NCBI RefSeq assembly: GCF_012273895.1
Contig: NC_052128.1
Span: forward strand, 5,518,001 to 5,582,000
Direction of reading: 5' to 3'
Source: Zerene cesonia
Lineage: Eukaryota > Arthropoda > Insecta > Lepidoptera > Pieridae
Length of the DNA stretch: 64,000 nucleotides
Below, one piece after another: positions 52,621 to 61,730 of this stretch. The stretch's first letter is position 1. Each line of letters starts with the position of its first letter. Below the pieces are notes generated by a model, which searched no databases, was not told the DNA's origin, and was given only the letters and a program-made list of their open reading frames with translations. The translations under genes were made by a program, and so were the position numbers.

Positions 52621-54600
52621 TCTTTATTTTAACCTCACTACACGCAGACCATAAAAAAAATTATGAAAAAGGTTATATATAATATATCAAAATGCATATA
52701 AAAATGTAATGTATACATTAAAAAGTAATGTTTACCGAAATGATGGATTTCTTTGTTTTTAGTATCTGATTTTGTCTCTCATACATGACACAGGAACCGC
52801 TCAATAAATGTTTTTCCTCTCTTTCTTAGGTCAGAAGTACTTGTAAGTTGATTGTGGTCACCATGAGCTGTGAATACAAAACTGTGGCTCATTAGTAGTC
52901 CGTTAATGACGGCGAAACGGGTCAAAGTTGCGACAGCTAATTTCAAGCTGAAATACTACCGACTTCGGGAGTACGGTTGAGTGTAATCCGACTTTAGAAA
53001 AAGGTCGGCAATTTTTGTCCAGCTCTCGTGATGGATTCGCTATTGAACTCTTAGGTATAACCATTAGCATTGAGAGCGGATGTGCTTCTATGGAAGTTGA
53101 CCAGTTTTTATTTGTAATGTTTCACATCAAACTTGCAGTTAGTCTTTTATCCCAATGTTGGGATTTGAAAGTTATTGAATTTTAAATTCGTATGACAGTA
53201 CAGTTACCTACAACTGCATGGTATTTGTTTGTATGTTAGTTTGTAGAGGTACAATGATTTAATCGCATATGTTTAATACATAACATAAGAAGTAAATGTG
53301 CCTCTTGCCACTGTTGTAAGAAAAACATAATTTTAGTTATATATAAAGCATCATTTACAAGAAAAACCTAGCGAAATGTTTACAAGTCAGTCCCTTGAAA
53401 ATATGTCAATAGTTTCAGAATTTTCCAAATCCCCACTATCTATTTTACATTACGCGTTATCACCTCTATTTGAATTGCGTTACGTTACGCATTACATCGA
53501 CGGAACGGGAAGGCATAAAGGGCATGATACCGCGCTAATGTGGCGAGATACAGTGATTCCTGGCATAATGTATGCGTTTTTTGATAATTTACAACGTGCA
53601 GATTACAGCTTATGTGAAGAGAATTTGGGCTTGAGATAAATCTGTGACATATTAGTTAAAAACGGTTTAATTTCATTTGTATGAGTATAAATAAATAAAT
53701 AAAAATCCTTCATTTGCCTTCACAATCATTAAACTACTGAGTAGTATTGACGTCGTGAAGGACTAGTGTCTGAAATAGGTCGTAAAAAGGCCTGTAGTAT
53801 ATATCACAGTATGGTCTAGATTAGGATTCATCAATCGATATAACAATGGGAAGGTTTTAAAGTAGACTGTGTTTTTTGCGCTTTTCTGGTTTTTTTTACT
53901 CTGTGGCTTATCGATATGATTGTGCCTAAGTTTGATAGGAAATTGTAGTCTTTTGTGCTATTTTAGAATATGAAATGATTTACTGGAAATATTGTAAAAT
54001 GTTAAATTCCTTTGGTCTGAAGTAACTCGATGTTAAAATAAAATACGAGTACTATACACACTAGTAAGTGTGTGCTTTAAGGTCATAAAAAAGTATATCT
54101 GACAACCCTAATATATATAACATATAAATAACTACAAATACTATGGATACCGGTAATTTATTCACTAACGCTTCAATATCAATCTTAAACGAGCATCTCA
54201 TCATTTAGAAATGTGGAGGACATTTCTAAAATATCTCTTACGAATAGTGCAATGCAATTAGATTCGAATATCCAGAGGATTGCGAATACGTTCTAACGAA
54301 ATTAATACAGGCATTGATTTCAATAATAATATTAAATTCTCTAAAAGGCCTTTGCTTGTTGGATCTGTGGCCCCACGTAAACCTTCCAAAAGACCGGGTG
54401 CTTTCCTTCTGGAGGTACCCCAGTATTATGGAGAGATACACATAATAATAAAAAAAATTCATTGTCAACAGCACAAACACTCACAACATAAAAAGATACA
54501 TATAAAAAACTAACGATATATATCTGATGACAAAAGGTGCCATTATTTACTGATTACCATTTGCACCACTGATTTTCAGTGGCCCCTGTATATAATAGAA
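52621..54600. other. Long stretch without repeat calls
   Basis: About 2 kb. It holds an 87-codon plus frame (53376-53639) with mixed composition (words such as HYIDGTGRHKGHD and MWRDTVIPG) that I do not recognise and cannot support, as well as opposite low-complexity frames near 54240-54510. A GC-richer patch lies at 52850-53080. Confidence 0.4.
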
Positions 54601-54779
54601 TTTTTTTTTATATCATAGCATGCTACTGACTTGGTGGTTCGCCTAATCATAAGCGAACACAAGCATCCATGAACATTCGCACAGGTAGCCTCTGCGAATG
54701 CGCTGCTCGCTTTTAAGGGGTACAGGAATGGATTGAAGATTGGAAAGAGAAATGGACTGGGAAGGAAATGTGCCTCCGG
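54601..54779 (-). mobile_element. R1 retroposon, left arm of a head-to-head pair
   Basis: A T run, then tatatcatagcatgctactg, acttggtggttcgcctaatc, ctctgcgaatgcgctgctcg, gaatggattgaagattgg, gaaatggactgggaagga, gtgcctccgg. It ends abruptly where the right arm begins. Confidence 0.7.
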
Positions 54780-54952
54780 TGAGCGAGGGAGCTGGAGGTC
54801 GTATCCTTTTCCTCACTCTTCGAAGTCTATTATTTTATTACTATCTTGAATCCTTACCTAATCTCTTCGAACAACGTCTTATAAAGACTCATGGGCAGTG
54901 GTAATCGCTTACCATCAAGCGCACCAGCCATTTACCCGTTATAGCATAAAAA
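54780..54952 (+). mobile_element. R1 retroposon, right arm of a head-to-head pair
   Basis: tgagcgagggagctggaggt, cgtatccttttcctcactct, tcgaagtctatt, tggtaatcgcttaccatcaa, gcgcaccagcc, cgttatagcataaaaaaa. The A-tail is at the right, so both arms point outward. Confidence 0.7.
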
Positions 54953-54983
54953 AACACAGGCATTGTTAGTATTTTCTTGTGTT

Positions 54984-55011
54984 TGATTGAACTTGAACTT
55001 GAACTTGAACT
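54984..55011 (+). repeat. (TTGAAC)n short microsatellite
   Basis: Four copies of ttgaac, resembling the simple tail of R2-type LINE ends but without a body. Confidence 0.8.
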
Positions 55012-55144
55012 TTTTAACGGATTTTAAACGCGATTTATTGATTATATTATTAACCCGACGTTTCGAACACTTTACAGCGAGCGTGGTGGCGTGACCACGC
55101 ATGAATAAATCGCATTTAAAATCCGTTAAAAGTTTTTAATTTCT
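55012..55144. mobile_element. P1 Penelope-like foldback
   Basis: The left arm (55012-55092) is reversed P1: ttaacggattttaaacgcga, ttaacccgacgtttcgaac, actttacagcgagcgtggt. The right arm (55093-55144) is forward P1: gtgaccacgcatgaataaat, cgcatttaaaatccgtt, gtttttaatttct, without the gaaacgtcggg core. The outer 28 bp of the arms (55017-55044 and 55104-55131) are inverted complements with one mismatch. Confidence 0.65.
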
Positions 55145-55170
55145 ACAGCAATTGTTATTTCTCATACATA

Positions 55171-56305
55171 CTTAGTCTGGCCATAAATACTGTTACACTT
55201 AATTATAAAAAAATATTACATTTGAATTTCGAATCTGTCANNNNNNNNNNNNNNNNNNNNNNNNNNNNNNNNNNNNNNNNNNNNNNNNNNNNNNNNNNNN
55301 NNNNNNNNNNNNNNNNNNNNNNNNNNNNNNNNNNNNNNNNNNNNNNNNNNNNNNNNNNNNNNNNNNNNNNNNNNNNNNNNNNNNNNNNNNNNNNNNNNNN
55401 NNNNNNNNNNNNNNNNNNNNNNNNNNNNNNNNNNNNNNNNNNNNNNNNNNNNNNNNNNNNNNNNNNNNNNNNNNNNNNNNNNNNNNNNNNNNNNNNNNNN
55501 NNNNNNNNNNNNNNNNNNNNNNNNNNNNNNNNNNNNNNNNNNNNNNNNNNNNNNNNNNNNNNNNNNNNNNNNNNNNNNNNNNNNNNNNNNNNNNNNNNNN
55601 NNNNNNNNNNNNNNNNNNNNNNNNNNNNNNNNNNNNNNNNNNNNNNNNNNNNNNNNNNNNNNNNNNNNNNNNNNNNNNNNNNNNNNNNNNNNNNNNNNNN
55701 NNNNNNNNNNNNNNNNNNNNNNNNNNNNNNNNNNNNNNNNNNNNNNNNNNNNNNNNNNNNNNNNNNNNNNNNNNNNNNNNNNNNNNNNNNNNNNNNNNNN
55801 NNNNNNNNNNNNNNNNNNNNNNNNNNNNNNNNNNNNNNNNNNNNNNNNNNNNNNNNNNNNNNNNNNNNNNNNNNNNNNNNNNNNNNNNNNNNNNNNNNNN
55901 NNNNNNNNNNNNNNNNNNNNNNNNNNNNNNNNNNNNNNNNNNNNNNNNNNNNNNNNNNNNNNNNNNNNNNNNNNNNNNNNNNNNNNNNNNNNNNNNNNNN
56001 NNNNNNNNNNNNNNNNNNNNNNNNNNNNNNNNNNNNNNNNNNNNNNNNNNNNNNNNNNNNNNNNNNNNNNNNNNNNNNNNNNNNNNNNNNNNNNNNNNNN
56101 NNNNNNNNNNNNNNNNNNNNNNNNNNNNNNNNNNNNNNNNNNNNNNNNNNNNNNNNNNNNNNNNNNNNNNNNNNNNNNNNNNNNNNNNNNNNNNNNNNNN
56201 NNNNNNNNNNNNNNNNNNNNNNNNNNNNNNNNNNNNNNNNATAAATGTTATTTGCAGTTAACAATTTTCTTTTTTCTTTATTACAATATTTATGGCAAGA
56301 CTAGG
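55171..56305. mobile_element. M1 mariner-type transposon spanning gap 3
   Basis: The left end TA|CTTAGTCTGGCCATAA (55169 onward) and the right end, which reads CCTAGTCTTGCCATAAAT on the minus strand (ending at 56305) followed by TA, are inverted repeats matching at 22 of 27 positions. They flank 1000 N placed just inside both ends. TA duplications at 55169-55170 and 56306-56307 are the mariner/Tc1 signature. Known mariners are about 1.3 kb, so the transposase should lie in the gap and cannot be assessed. Confidence 0.8.
55241..56240. other. Assembly gap 3 (1000 N)
   Basis: Exactly 1000 N inside an M1 element. Apparent frames in both directions are artefacts. Confidence 0.99.
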
Positions 56306-56307
56306 TA

Positions 56308-56606
56308 TATAAGATCATGTGTAATTTTTTATGATATATATAAATATCTTCGCCAAAAATCGAGCTTCTATTATCAGAATTAATAGGACGAAATACATCC
56401 GTGCTGCGAATGAGAGGAATCCGCGGATCTTCCTACATCTAGAGCCTTATTTATGGATATTGGATAGCGATTACTCTTGTTATTTCTCTTGGTTAACACG
56501 ATACTTACATTTATGTCTTGGATATAAGGGATAAAATGCCTTGGCAAGGAAATGAGCTGGATAATTTTCGTGTTTTATCCAATGAAAACGGAAAGATATT
56601 TTAAGA
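56308..56606. other. No recognisable feature
   Basis: A 67-codon frame (56331-56534) is unsupported. Confidence 0.35.
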
Positions 56607-56814
56607 TCCTGCTAATGTTGTAAATGCGAAAGTTTGTGAGGTTGGATGTAAGTGCATGTGTATGTTTGTTACTCTTTCACGCAAAAACTACTGAACCGAT
56701 TGCAAATTTGGTACGTAGATGGCTGGATAACTGAAATAACACATAGGCAACTTTTTATCCCGATATACTTACGGAATACGGACTTACGCGGGTGAAACCG
56801 CGGGGCGCAGCTAG
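56607..56814 (+). mobile_element. H1 Helitron-like element, full length with perfect hairpin
   Basis: 208 bp from A|TCCTGCTAATGTTG to gcgcagCTAG|T. The 3' hairpin is intact: cgcgg-gtgaaa-ccgcg, then gggcgcag and CTAG. A few bases are missing in the tgcaaatttggtacgtag region compared with tgcaatgaaatttgg elsewhere. The intact terminus makes this a good family reference; no coding sequence. Confidence 0.88.
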
Positions 56815-56859
56815 TATCTTAGATTAAATGATTTTCTGTAAAAGTATGAATGGAAAATT

Positions 56860-56985
56860 TTGAAAGAAAGATAATAATAATTATTATAAATAACACAAAA
56901 CTAAACCGTTTCAAATTGTCAGAACTAGAACCACACGAGAGGTATTATAGTATATAAGAGGCTTTCAAAGACATAGAAAGATAAC
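56860..56985 (-). repeat. (GAAA) tract followed by U1 fragment
   Basis: gaaagaaagataataataat, then aaccgtttcaaattgtcag, aactagaaccacacgagag: U1 right end reversed. Confidence 0.45.
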
Positions 56986-57427
56986 CTTTTTTTAGAAGTA
57001 CGTTAAAAACGTAATGTTACAATGTAACTAAAATTATAAAGTCTCGCAGTGTATTTAGAGTAGTAAGGACGGACAATGTTTACATCTGAATGTATAATAA
57101 AACTGTCAAAAAATGAGTTGCTAAGCTAAACCTCGAGAACGGCTCGACCAAATCTGCGAATTTTTTAATGTTTTTGTTAAGGTACCATGAGTCAAGACGG
57201 GACGGACTCTTAGTTATGAATAAAATTAAATTAACATTTAAAGGTACAATAGTAATTGCCTAGATTCTTAGATATTTTCGAATTTTGTAAACCTAGGCCT
57301 TCGGGGTTTAAGTGTTACAGTAAATTTGCATATGCAGCTTAAACTGTTAACCAACTACGTATTCGAATAGTAATAGAGTTTTCTTAACTTTCATGTACCG
57401 GCGAGGGCAAGATAAAGGCGAAAAATC
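56986..57427. other. No recognisable feature
   Basis: No matches. Confidence 0.35.
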
Positions 57428-57545
57428 ATTACATAGTATAAAACAAAGTCGCTTTCTCTGTCCCTATGTCCCTATGTATGCTTAAAACTACCCAACGGAT
57501 AAAGACGGTTTTTTTTAATAAGCAGAGTGATTCAAGAGAAAGGGA
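57428..57545 (-). mobile_element. R5 repeat copy
   Basis: acatagtataaaacaaagtc, gctttctctgtccctatg, cttaaaactacccaacggat, taagcagagtgattcaag: the reverse of 36290-36400 and 11860-11990. Confidence 0.55.
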
Positions 57546-58264
57546 AAGAAAAAAAAAGAATTTACAGAATCTAGGAGTATTTATTTATTTTTTAGTATTA
57601 GTTTTTATTGTAACAATTGCATATTCGTTATTCATGTTAAGATTGCAAAAGTATTAGCCGAATACCTTATTTTATGAACAACAGCTACATGCAAATTCGA
57701 TATTACTATTACTATAACGATTATTCGTATTGTCAATTTTGTTTCAAAGAAAGAAAGAAAGAAAATACATTTTATACAAGGTAAAGTTATAAGAATAATT
57801 TGATAAAAAAGCTAAATTAACCTAGTATAAACAGGTGATCTACTCAGTGTATAAGAGTCTAAGCCCATAACAGAAACTTAGACTCTCCACTGATTTTCCA
57901 TGGACACCACAATCACCCCCTGACAGAGGCAGCGTACATGTTTTGCAGCTCTGATTATTAATTTATATCTAAAAAAATCCAAACTCTATTGCCATCGTAC
58001 ACGAACCGTCCGTCCGTCCGAACAATGCAAGTTAGTTCATTACTGCACTCGAATGTGAAAACTTTAATTGTTTTAGCAGGAACTGTGTATTGTTTCAAAT
58101 AGTCATGCGCTTTTTAAGTTGAACGCCGTTTTTGAAGTTTCCGAAGAAAATATTGCTATGCAAGTTCTAGTTTTCGCATAATTTTATCCGCCATTTTTAA
58201 TTTAATGTGTGCGTTTTGCGAATTTTTCCGTAGTATACTAATGTAAGAAATAAAAAGAGGGATT
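57546..58264. other. No strong feature
   Basis: (gaaa)4 at 57748-57763 and a short cgtccgtccgtccg run at 58006-58020. No other match. Confidence 0.35.
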
Positions 58265-58395
58265 ACAATATTGTATCGATGGAACGCGGCCAAGAAACGC
58301 AGGTTCGAATCCTGCCTCGTGATCAAATTTTTTCTATTCTTTCAAAATTTCTCATTTATAAAGCATTTCAATGCTATAAAACGAAAAATTAAATA
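58265..58395 (+). mobile_element. T1 element with tRNA-like module, uninterrupted junction
   Basis: aacgcggccaagaaacgc, aggttcgaatcctgcctcg (canonical B box ggttcgaatcc), tttttctattctttcaaaat, ttctcatttataaagcattt, caatgctataaaacga. The aaagcatttcaatgct junction is the empty site for the H1 copy at 6346. The tRNA module points toward the tail here, whereas at 6166 and 61551 it points away, so T1 exists in two arrangements. Confidence 0.65.
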
Positions 58396-58436
58396 AAAAG
58401 AGGGATATTAGGTTGATCTTTAAACAATGTACAGCA

Positions 58437-58492
58437 ATTCTATCAGGCGTCCTACCAGCTCCATTACCGACTGTGACATAAAATAAAGATAT
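58437..58492 (+). mobile_element. R1 retroposon, tail fragment
   Basis: tctatcaggcgtcctaccag, ctccattaccgactgtgaca, taaaataaag; the last 55 bp including the start of the A-tail. Confidence 0.55.
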
Positions 58493-58677
58493 TACAATGA
58501 GTATTAATATTAATTGTATTAAAAAAAATGAAGGTTAAGAAGGTCGTTACTATAGGGCAAAATGGGCTTGTAATATTTATGAAATTTTCTTTTAAATCGA
58601 AAAACTAATGTAGTAAATAAAAATAAATGTTATATGCTATAAAATGGTTAAGATAAGAAGCGGTATTATGGTTATAT

Positions 58678-58687
58678 ACTTGTGATA
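58678..58687 (+). repeat. Target-site duplication of S1, left copy
   Basis: acttgtgata, repeated at 59000-59009. Confidence 0.87.
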
Positions 58688-58999
58688 TATAAAAAAGCAG
58701 TGGTGGCTCAGTGGTGAGAACCTTGGACTTCATAATCGATAAGTCGGGGTTCGAGACCGGGCGAGCGTGCAGGAAATAAATTGATTTTTCAATTTATCTG
58801 CGCATGTGGATAACATCACCACTGCTTAAACGGTGAAGGAAAACATCGTGAGGAAACCGGCATGTCCGAGAATTAAAAGTTCGACGACATGTGACATCTG
58901 CCAACCCGCACTTGGCTAGCGTGGTGGATTATGGCCTGAACCCTCATAGGAGGCCTGTGTCCCAGCAGTGGGAACATATATGGGCTGATGATGATGATG
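58688..58999 (+). mobile_element. S1 tRNA-derived SINE, best-preserved copy
   Basis: Head with A box tggctcagtggtgag and intact B box ggttcgagacc (58749-58759). Then gggcgagcgtgcaggaaat, ttgatttttcaatttatctg, cggtgaaggaaaacatcg, gacatgtgacatctgccaac, ggtggattatggcctgaac, cccagcagtgggaacatat and a (gat)n tail. It differs from the 26766 copy at about a dozen positions. Ten-bp target duplications of acttgtgata. Its intact boxes make it the copy most likely to be transcribed by RNA polymerase III. Confidence 0.93.
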
Positions 59000-59009
59000 A
59001 CTTGTGATA
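59000..59009 (+). repeat. Target-site duplication of S1, right copy
   Basis: Second acttgtgata; its first base is the last a of the (gat)n tail. Confidence 0.87.
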
Positions 59010-59394
59010 GGTATTTTAATATTGTTCAAGGAAATAACAAAAAAAATTGCTAAGAAATGATATATTGGGGTAGTTAGATATAAATATTTACAGTTACAAC
59101 ATTGTTTAATGATTATAAAAATTACTCGAAACCTTTTAAAATTAATGTTATTTTTCAACAAATTAGGCTAGATTAAACGTATAACATATTATATCCAGTA
59201 AATAATTATAATGAAATGAAATTAATTAATTTATTCGATAAGTGCGATACTTGGTGTTGAACACTTGGTGTTATTTGTAAAACATATCTATTTATAATTT
59301 GTATAGCAATCTAATATACTCTAAAACCTGCATTACGCCGTTCATTTAAGCATGAGTTACATGTACTAACAGACAACGCTGCTAATAAAAGGAT
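59010..59394. other. No recognisable feature
   Basis: AT-rich; no repeat match. Confidence 0.35.
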
Positions 59395-59710
59395 TTTTAA
59401 CGCAACGCTGCAGTACCGTGATGCTTCATAGAGTACTGCGATAGCCCTACATAGCGTACTACGTCAGTTGACGACGTCTTTCGACTGCGAGTGAACGCCG
59501 CGCTGCCTATAACCTCGATTCGAATTCGGAATTCGAATTTCGTAACTTCTCCATTGCCTTGGATTAAAAAAAAAAAGAAAAAAATTACATAAAAGAAAAG
59601 AAATATCCCGCCATTTCGGCTGTCAACTTGACGTGTGGTTTGTGAAATTTGTGCTCTTGTTTGTTTGTGCTGTGTTTGTGAGTGATTATACTGTTGCAGG
59701 TAGGTCATGT
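59395..59710 (+). promoter_or_regulatory. Candidate promoter and non-coding first exon
   Basis: A GC-rich patch in AT-rich surroundings, with no repeat match. It contains an arthropod initiator word tcagtt (59464-59469) next to gacgacgtc, and a 21-bp near-perfect palindrome (arms attcgaattc / gaattcgaat, 59518-59538). It also has cccgccatttcggctgtcaa and a purine tract. A consensus splice donor, gcag|gtaggt, lies at about 59697-59706. The layout suits a transcription start plus a short 5' exon of a gene whose body lies to the right of the window. No coding start is claimed. Confidence 0.28.
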
Positions 59711-60938
59711 GCTAAATTAAATATTGATACCTAAGTCCCATGGGAGAATAACGCGTTACACTGAAATTTCCTATTAAAATAATGATTTAAAAGCATTTTC
59801 CGGAGCGCCCATTAAAAATGATTAAATATTCCCTTAGAAAATGTAACGCGCAATTTTCTAACTACACAGCTTATTCTCGTTTTGTTCTCTGTTTTAATGA
59901 ATTTCCTGTTCTCGTAAATTGGATATTCCTTGTAAAAATTGACATTTTTGAATACTTTTAAATATATTCCTATTAATATAGAATTGTTTCTAGTACATCG
60001 ATTAAGCGAACTTTTTAATAACGTATCAAATTCTAAAATAAATTTTGTTTTTATTTAAAATTCCGATTCAATTGATTTAACAGAACTAATTGAACAAATT
60101 GAAAGAACTAAAATATTTTTGAAGTTATAACTTACAAAACAAACACATTTAAATTATTCTCAGAACATATAATTCTTACACAGATTATATTCTCTTTCAA
60201 CAGAAACGTTAATTAAGAAACAAAAAGACACGCAGTCCCATTAAGCCATGGAGTATTATGAAGTCATTGAACTAACAGTTAGGTAGGAAAGAAATAAATT
60301 AACAAGTAATCGCTAATGCGTGACGTCACAGCGTAGTATTAACATGCAACTGAAATAATTAATTATAATTATATCGTGTTGGAAGCGTGTATGGATTTTA
60401 TGAAAAATACAGACTATTGTGAGTTTTGAATTACACGTATTAAATGCGTGATTGTTAATTAAATATAAATGAATATTAGGTCATTTGGGAGTTTAGTTTT
60501 TGCCCGTTTGGCCTTAATACAACAGTGTTTGTGTATTTAGTCTATAAAATGCATTTTATTGATATTAAAACTACCCTAGTTATTTTTATGTTTATTAAAC
60601 TAGGGTGTTAGCGTGGATTTCTATTAGTATGTCTGCTTTTAATTAATAAATACTATGAAGTAACAGTGTATAAGATAACTAATAAACAATGAAATTAACC
60701 TATAGATCTTTTGTATTCATTACTTGAATAAGGTCTACGACGTAGACAGGTGTAGGCATTTGTCAACTCTACGCCGTAGATGGGCGTAGATACGCTTAAT
60801 GACTGGTCCTTAACAGACTTTACTTTGAATAATATTATATTGTGCTTAAATTAAATAACTGTTTTAAAGGATCTATTTAATTAGTCGATGGTCAGCTAAT
60901 ATGCATTAATTATAACGATTTAGAGTAATAAATATAAA
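59711..60938. other. Stretch without repeats; possible first intron
   Basis: 1.2 kb of AT-rich DNA without transposon calls, unusual for this window. At 60733-60795 the words ctacgacgtagac and tctacgccgtagatgggcgt form short near-palindromes. If the 59395-59710 call is right, this is intronic. Confidence 0.35.
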
Positions 60939-61040
60939 CTAGCTGTGTACCCGCGGTTGAAACCGCGTAAGTCCGTATCCCGTAGGAATATCGGTATAAA
61001 AAGTGCCTATGTGTTATTTCAGTTGTCCAGCTATCTACGA
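60939..61040 (-). mobile_element. H1 Helitron-like element, 3' half
   Basis: A|CTAGCTGTGTACCCGCGG with hairpin (cgcggttgaaaccgcg, perfect), ccgtatcccgtaggaata, tcagttgtccagctatctac. It breaks off where an H5 copy begins. Confidence 0.75.
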
Positions 61041-61208
61041 AGCAAAATAGTATTATTATTCACCAATAGATGTCAGGAAAAAAAAACACGAATAAAACAC
61101 GAATATGACATTTTCTAAAAAAAATTCCTAGTTAGATCGATTTATCGCCCCCGAAACTCCCTATATACTAAACTTCATGAAAATCGTTGGAGCCGATTCC
61201 GAGATTCC

Positions 61209-61249
<41 letters not shown>

Positions 61250-61277
61250 AGAATTGCTCGTTTAAAGGTATAAGATA
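61041..61277 (-). mobile_element. H5 repeat, reverse copy with (AT)n
   Basis: attcaccaatagatgtcagg, aaacacgaatatgacatttt, cgatttatcgcccccgaaac, atcgttggagccgattccga, then (at)n (61213-61245), gaattgctcgtttaaagg, tataagata. The reverse of 1580-1870. The hairpin end is missing here; the junction with H1 lies at that lost end. Confidence 0.6.
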
Positions 61278-61386
61278 ACACTTTACACACTGTCACTTAC
61301 TACGACACACAACTACACTTAGTATTTCTACTACTTCTTACTACTCGTCTTACACAAAATAGACAAGAAGTTAAATATTAACCAGT
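61278..61386. other. No recognisable feature
   Basis: Short tac/act-rich tract. Confidence 0.3.
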
Positions 61387-61500
61387 ATACGTGGCCCCTT
61401 CACTGAAGCGGCTCGGCAGGACACAGTGGGGTTTTAGTCGGAAAGAATCCTACATAACCCACGGCTCCGTCCCCAGGGCCGTGGGTAGCTATGTAAGATT
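61387..61500 (+). mobile_element. R4 LINE 3' end
   Basis: gtggccccttcactgaagcg, gctcggcaggacacagtggg, gttttagtcggaaagaatcc, ataacccacggctccgtccc, agggccgtgggtagctatg. Runs into R2 without an A-tail. Confidence 0.6.
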
Positions 61501-61537
61501 AGAAACTGCTTTCCGAAGCTGTGGTTAACGTTAAAAC
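61501..61537 (+). mobile_element. R2 LINE 3' end, left part (interrupted by T1)
   Basis: agaaactgctttccgaagct, gtggttaacgtta. It continues through the target duplication and resumes after the T1 insertion at 61678-61730. Confidence 0.6.
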
Positions 61538-61550
61538 TATGTTATGACGA
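61538..61550 (+). repeat. Target-site duplication of T1, left copy
   Basis: tatgttatgacga, repeated at 61665-61677; the words belong to R2. Confidence 0.88.
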
Positions 61551-61664
61551 GAAATTTTGAAAAATTTTGAAAGAATAGAAAAAATTTGACCACGAGGCAA
61601 GATACGAACCTGCGTTTCTTGCCTAACCGTAGCAATTCAATGCTATAAAACTAAAAATTAAATT
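61551..61664 (-). mobile_element. T1 element, complete, with 13-bp target duplication
   Basis: 114 bp: gaaattttgaaaaattttga, agaatagaaaaaatttgacc, then on the minus strand the tRNA-like module (caggttcgtatcttgcctc, B box altered to ggttcgtatct), ccgtagcaattcaatgcta, aaactaaaaattaaatt. The insertion splits an R2 LINE end and duplicates tatgttatgacga. This duplication defines both T1 ends and shows that it moves by a staggered-cut mechanism, as SINEs do. Confidence 0.82.
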
Positions 61665-61677
61665 TATGTTATGACGA
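61665..61677 (+). repeat. Target-site duplication of T1, right copy
   Basis: Second tatgttatgacga. Confidence 0.88.
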
Positions 61678-61730
61678 TTCAAAAGTGTTTCTATAGGAAG
61701 TCTTATCTATAAATGTTTGAGTTTGAGCAT
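61678..61730 (+). mobile_element. R2 LINE 3' end, right part
   Basis: ttcaaaagtgtttctatagg, aagtcttatctataaatgt, ttgagtttgag; completes R2 after T1. Confidence 0.6.

Noticed and set aside
53376..53639. 87-codon plus frame of mixed composition
   Set aside because: No recognisable motif, no splice or promoter context and no second line of evidence. Noted under the 52621-54600 stretch.
55203..56264. Apparent ~350-codon frames on both strands across gap 3
   Set aside because: Produced by N inside a mariner-type element. A transposase may exist in the true sequence but cannot be called.
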